Part shown: positions 31,429 through 34,094 of the stretch, one piece after another
How positions within the stretch are numbered: the stretch's first letter is position 1
Layout: every line of letters begins with the position of its first letter
Origin: Bacteriovorax stolpii
GTDB lineage: Bacteria; Bdellovibrionota; Bacteriovoracia; Bacteriovoracales; Bacteriovoracaceae
DNA length: 34,094 nucleotides
Direction: 5' to 3'
Assembly (NCBI GenBank): GCA_945885655.1
Contig: CAMCZE010000003.1
Span: forward strand, 1 to 34,094
Translations under genes and position numbers: made by a program
The notes under the pieces: generated by a model
Seen by the model: the letters and a program-made list of their open reading frames with translations, nothing else
Databases searched by the model: none
Told to the model about the DNA's origin: nothing

Positions 31429-34094
31429 ATGCAAAATCATACACTTCCTGAATCTCCCACTCTGCAAGACTTAGTTACGAATGGCGTTAAGCTCACTCCC
31501 ATGATGGAGCAGTACTATCAAGTCAAAAAACAATATCCTCAAGTTCTTTTGATGTTTCGTATGGGCGACTTTTACGAAATGTTTTTTGAAGATGCCCGAG
31601 AGGCTTCTCGTTTATTAAACATCACTCTTACAGTTAGGGGAAAATTAGGTGACGTTCCTATTCCTATGGCCGGAATTCCTCACCACGCAGCCGCAACTTA
31701 TGTGGATCGTATCTCACAGTTAGGAAAAAAAGTTGTCATCTGTGAACAGATTGAAGATCCCAAACAGGCCAAAGGAATTGTTAAACGTGCTGTGACTCAG
31801 ATTGTGAGTCCTGGAATGCCTTACGATTTAGATAAGGCCCAAGGATCAGAAAATAAGTATATTGCTTCTGGATTTTTATTTAACGGTCGTTACGTTCTCA
31901 TCCTTTTAGATTTCACTACTGGAGATTTTTTTGGACTCTGTTTTAAACAAATGGAAGATTTTTGTGAAAGACTTTTATTGGTTCGTCCTAAAGAGTTCAT
32001 TACATATATGGGTCAGTGGGAAAAACATCCAGAGCTGGAGAATTATCTAGAAAGCATGGACGTTCTTAAGACACATTTGTCCCAAGAGTACTTTGATGAA
32101 AAACATACCAGCTTTTATATACAAAAACTTATTCCAACCTATCAAAGAGACGGCATCATCGCTCAGACCCCAGAAGTTTTGTGCCCATTAGGTGCTCTGA
32201 GCTATTATGTAACCTCAACTCAGTCCATTGAGAAGATTAGCCACTTACGTCCCTTTAAACTCATCAATAATGAAGATGCCATGAGAGTAACTTATGCCAC
32301 TCTTTCAGGCCTAGAGATTTTCCCACGATCACGCGAGACAGAAAAAAATTCTCTTCTAGGATTCATGGATAAAACCAGAACATCCATGGGGGCGAGGCAG
32401 ATAAAACAGTATTTTCAATCACCATCTTGTGATCTTAATCTCATCACAAAAAGATTAGATCTTATTCAGAGTCTAATGGCCAAACCACAACTCATGAAAA
32501 ATCTCCGAACCAATCTTGATGATGTACGAGACCTTGACCGTATCATGGCCAAGATCTCAACTAAAAAAGTCACAGCTGGAGATATTTTGAGTCTGGCCAA
32601 GGCAACAGAAGTCTTTTTTAACATGCAAACAGAAATGGATGATGAAGGTTTTAGTTTTTTCCAAAAGCTTCCTAAAAAAGACGTGGAGTTTCTGAATAAA
32701 CTTAAAACAGAAATTCTTGTAACCGTTAGCCATGAAATGGGTGCTCACCCCGACAAAGGTAATCTCATCCGACCTGGTGCAAATGATGAAAGAGACCGTC
32801 TCTGGAAACTCTCAAATTCAGCGGCCGATGAAATCATCAAACTTGAAACAAAATATCGAAATGTTACGGGTATCGGCAATCTCAAGATTAAACACAACAA
32901 TATCTCAGGTTATTTCATTGAGATTTCTAATTCTCATCTCTCAAAAGTTCCAAGCACTTTCATGCGTCGTCAGACTCTTGTGAATAACGAACGTTATGTG
33001 ACAGCTGAGCTTGAAGCCTTTGAAAAAGATGTGACTCAAGCTCTAGATAAACTCATACGTTTAGAAAAAGAAATCTTTGATGGTATCACAAACACGATTG
33101 CTGACCATTCTCTTTTGGTCTTAGATGTTGCCAAACGACTGGCCCAGATTGATGTTTTTCAATCGCTTGCTTGGATCAGTCTACAAGAAAGTTTTGTTCG
33201 TCCCACACTACACGCTAATAAAAAAATTATTGAGATCAAAGGTGCTTGGCATCCACTTATTAAGGCCAACATCAGAGAAAGTTTTGTCACTCATGATGTT
33301 TCTTTAAGTGAAACATGTTTTTTTGCATTGATCACTGGTCCCAATATGGCGGGAAAAACCACCGTTATGAGAGAAGTGGCGATCATCCAGTATCTTGCTC
33401 AAATGGGATGTTTTGTTCCTGCCCACTCAGCTGAACTGGGAATCACTGATTATCTTTTCTCAAGACTTGGGGCATCTGATGACATTATTAAAGGTCAATC
33501 AACCTTTATGGTAGAGATGAGTGAGACAGCAGAAATTCTGCGTCACGCTTCCTCTAAATCCCTCATCATCCTTGATGAGATCGGCCGTGGGACTTCAACT
33601 TATGATGGCCTATCTATTGCCTGGTCGCTGGTTGAACATTTTGTAAAAAAATTAAAACCTCTAACACTTTTTGCAACTCACTATCATGAACTTATCGAAT
33701 TGGTAAAAAGTCTTCCAGAGGCAAAAAACTATACTGTAAGAACTGAACAAAATAATGGCAAGGTCCAGTTCATGTATGAACTTATAGAGGCCGGAGCAAC
33801 CCAAAGTTTTGGCATCCATGTGGCCGAACTAGCAGGACTCCCTAAAGAAGTTCTTAAACGCTCTCGAGAGATTTTAAAAGAGCTAGAAAAAGGTCAGAGT
33901 TCATCCACAGAGCTGGTGGATCGTATATCCTTTGGTAACAATCAGCTGACATTTTTTGATGCTGCTCCAGTGGCCCAAATAATTCCTGAACATCTAGAGA
34001 AGATAGAAAAAAGCCTCAAAACACTTGATATTATGAATATGACTCCTATACAGGCCCTACAGAAATTACAAGACTTAAAGGCTCAAGCGACTCT
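31429..34094 (+). CDS. mutS: DNA mismatch repair ATPase MutS (3' end just beyond window)
   Basis: MutS recognises mismatches and small loops and starts repair. I translated it by hand, since the ORF runs off the right edge. The mismatch-contact motif FRMGDFYEMFFEDA includes the Phe-x-Glu pair. A connector and core follow, then clamp region and ATPase: Walker A GPNMAGKTTVMREV, STFMVEMSETAEIL, and Walker B DEIGRGTSTYDGLS. The HTH/dimer region is QSFGIHVAELAGLP. The 888 codons present reach MTPIQALQKLQDLK, which matches the usual C-terminal end, so only a few residues should be missing. It is divergent from the lpt-rpoN operon. Confidence 0.96.
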   Translation, partial: MQNHTLPESPTLQDLVTNGVKLTPMMEQYYQVKKQYPQVLLMFRMGDFYEMFFEDAREASRLLNITLTVRGKLGDVPIPMAGIPHHAAATYVDRISQLGKKVVICEQIEDPKQAKGIVKRAVTQIVSPGMPYDLDKAQGSENKYIASGFLFNGRYVLILLDFTTGDFFGLCFKQMEDFCERLLLVRPKEFITYMGQWEKHPELENYLESMDVLKTHLSQEYFDEKHTSFYIQKLIPTYQRDGIIAQTPEVLCPLGALSYYVTSTQSIEKISHLRPFKLINNEDAMRVTYATLSGLEIFPRSRETEKNSLLGFMDKTRTSMGARQIKQYFQSPSCDLNLITKRLDLIQSLMAKPQLMKNLRTNLDDVRDLDRIMAKISTKKVTAGDILSLAKATEVFFNMQTEMDDEGFSFFQKLPKKDVEFLNKLKTEILVTVSHEMGAHPDKGNLIRPGANDERDRLWKLSNSAADEIIKLETKYRNVTGIGNLKIKHNNISGYFIEISNSHLSKVPSTFMRRQTLVNNERYVTAELEAFEKDVTQALDKLIRLEKEIFDGITNTIADHSLLVLDVAKRLAQIDVFQSLAWISLQESFVRPTLHANKKIIEIKGAWHPLIKANIRESFVTHDVSLSETCFFALITGPNMAGKTTVMREVAIIQYLAQMGCFVPAHSAELGITDYLFSRLGASDDIIKGQSTFMVEMSETAEILRHASSKSLIILDEIGRGTSTYDGLSIAWSLVEHFVKKLKPLTLFATHYHELIELVKSLPEAKNYTVRTEQNNGKVQFMYELIEAGATQSFGIHVAELAGLPKEVLKRSREILKELEKGQSSSTELVDRISFGNNQLTFFDAAPVAQIIPEHLEKIEKSLKTLDIMNMTPIQALQKLQDLKAQAT

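Noticed and set aside
1-34094. Search by eye for tRNA, rRNA, CRISPR arrays, insertion sequences, integrases and toxin-antitoxin pairs
   Set aside because: Intergenic spaces are all under 250 nt and none holds a cloverleaf, array or transposase. The window appears to be core chromosome.

Overview
The window looks like a core chromosomal segment of an AT-rich Gram-negative bacterium. Envelope genes (lptC/lptB, lnt, kdsD, a TonB-dependent receptor, lipoproteins) show a double membrane. Gene content and protein style fit the Bdellovibrionota, perhaps a Bacteriovorax/Peredibacter-type lineage; this placement is inference and was not tested by search. No rRNA, tRNA, insertion sequence, prophage or CRISPR array was seen. 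Genes are densely packed, with many 1-7 nt overlaps and several convergent 3' overlaps.

Layout. (1) 1-5200, minus strand: an information-processing and wall operon, rho > DUF1385 membrane protein > prfA (RF1) > prmC > murA (cut by the window start). (2) 5444-8041, plus: dinB (Pol IV), ruvX, mltG. (3) 8030-9848, minus: a flavin-reductase-like protein followed by a trypsin-fold lipoprotein that has lost its catalytic residues and whose signal peptide lies in another frame. (4) 10055-13256, plus: a DksA/TraR-type RNA polymerase regulator, an exported subtilisin with a sigma54-like promoter, and lnt. (5) 13219-18417: kdsD, a small lipoprotein, an exported HEAT-repeat protein, a membrane-anchored coiled-coil protein, an inositol-monophosphatase-like enzyme, YacG and a class IV aminotransferase-fold enzyme. 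(6) 18481-24324, plus: a tightly coupled pantothenate/CoA operon, an IlvC-like reductase > panB > type III pantothenate kinase > coaBC > panC > hflX. (7) 24373-25561: a stand-alone DnaA domain I protein, a single receiver domain and a 91-residue orphan. (8) 25608-27530, minus: a cobalamin riboswitch and a BtuB-like receptor. (9) 27631-31316, minus: the classic lptC(A)-lptB-rpoN-hpf cluster, divergent from mutS (31429 to the window end).

How the parts work together. The CoA operon encodes PanB, PanC, CoaX and CoaBC but no recognisable PanE. An IlvC-family protein occupies the first position and is the natural candidate for the missing ketopantoate reductase. RpoN is encoded here, and one good -24/-12 promoter sits before the secreted protease.

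Sequence-level signals. At least eight genes lack a Shine-Dalgarno sequence and have a -10-like hexamer 5-7 nt before the ATG, as expected for leaderless mRNAs. GGCC is strongly over-represented compared with CCGG and GCGC. The prmC start seems to be an AUA codon overlapping the prfA stop.
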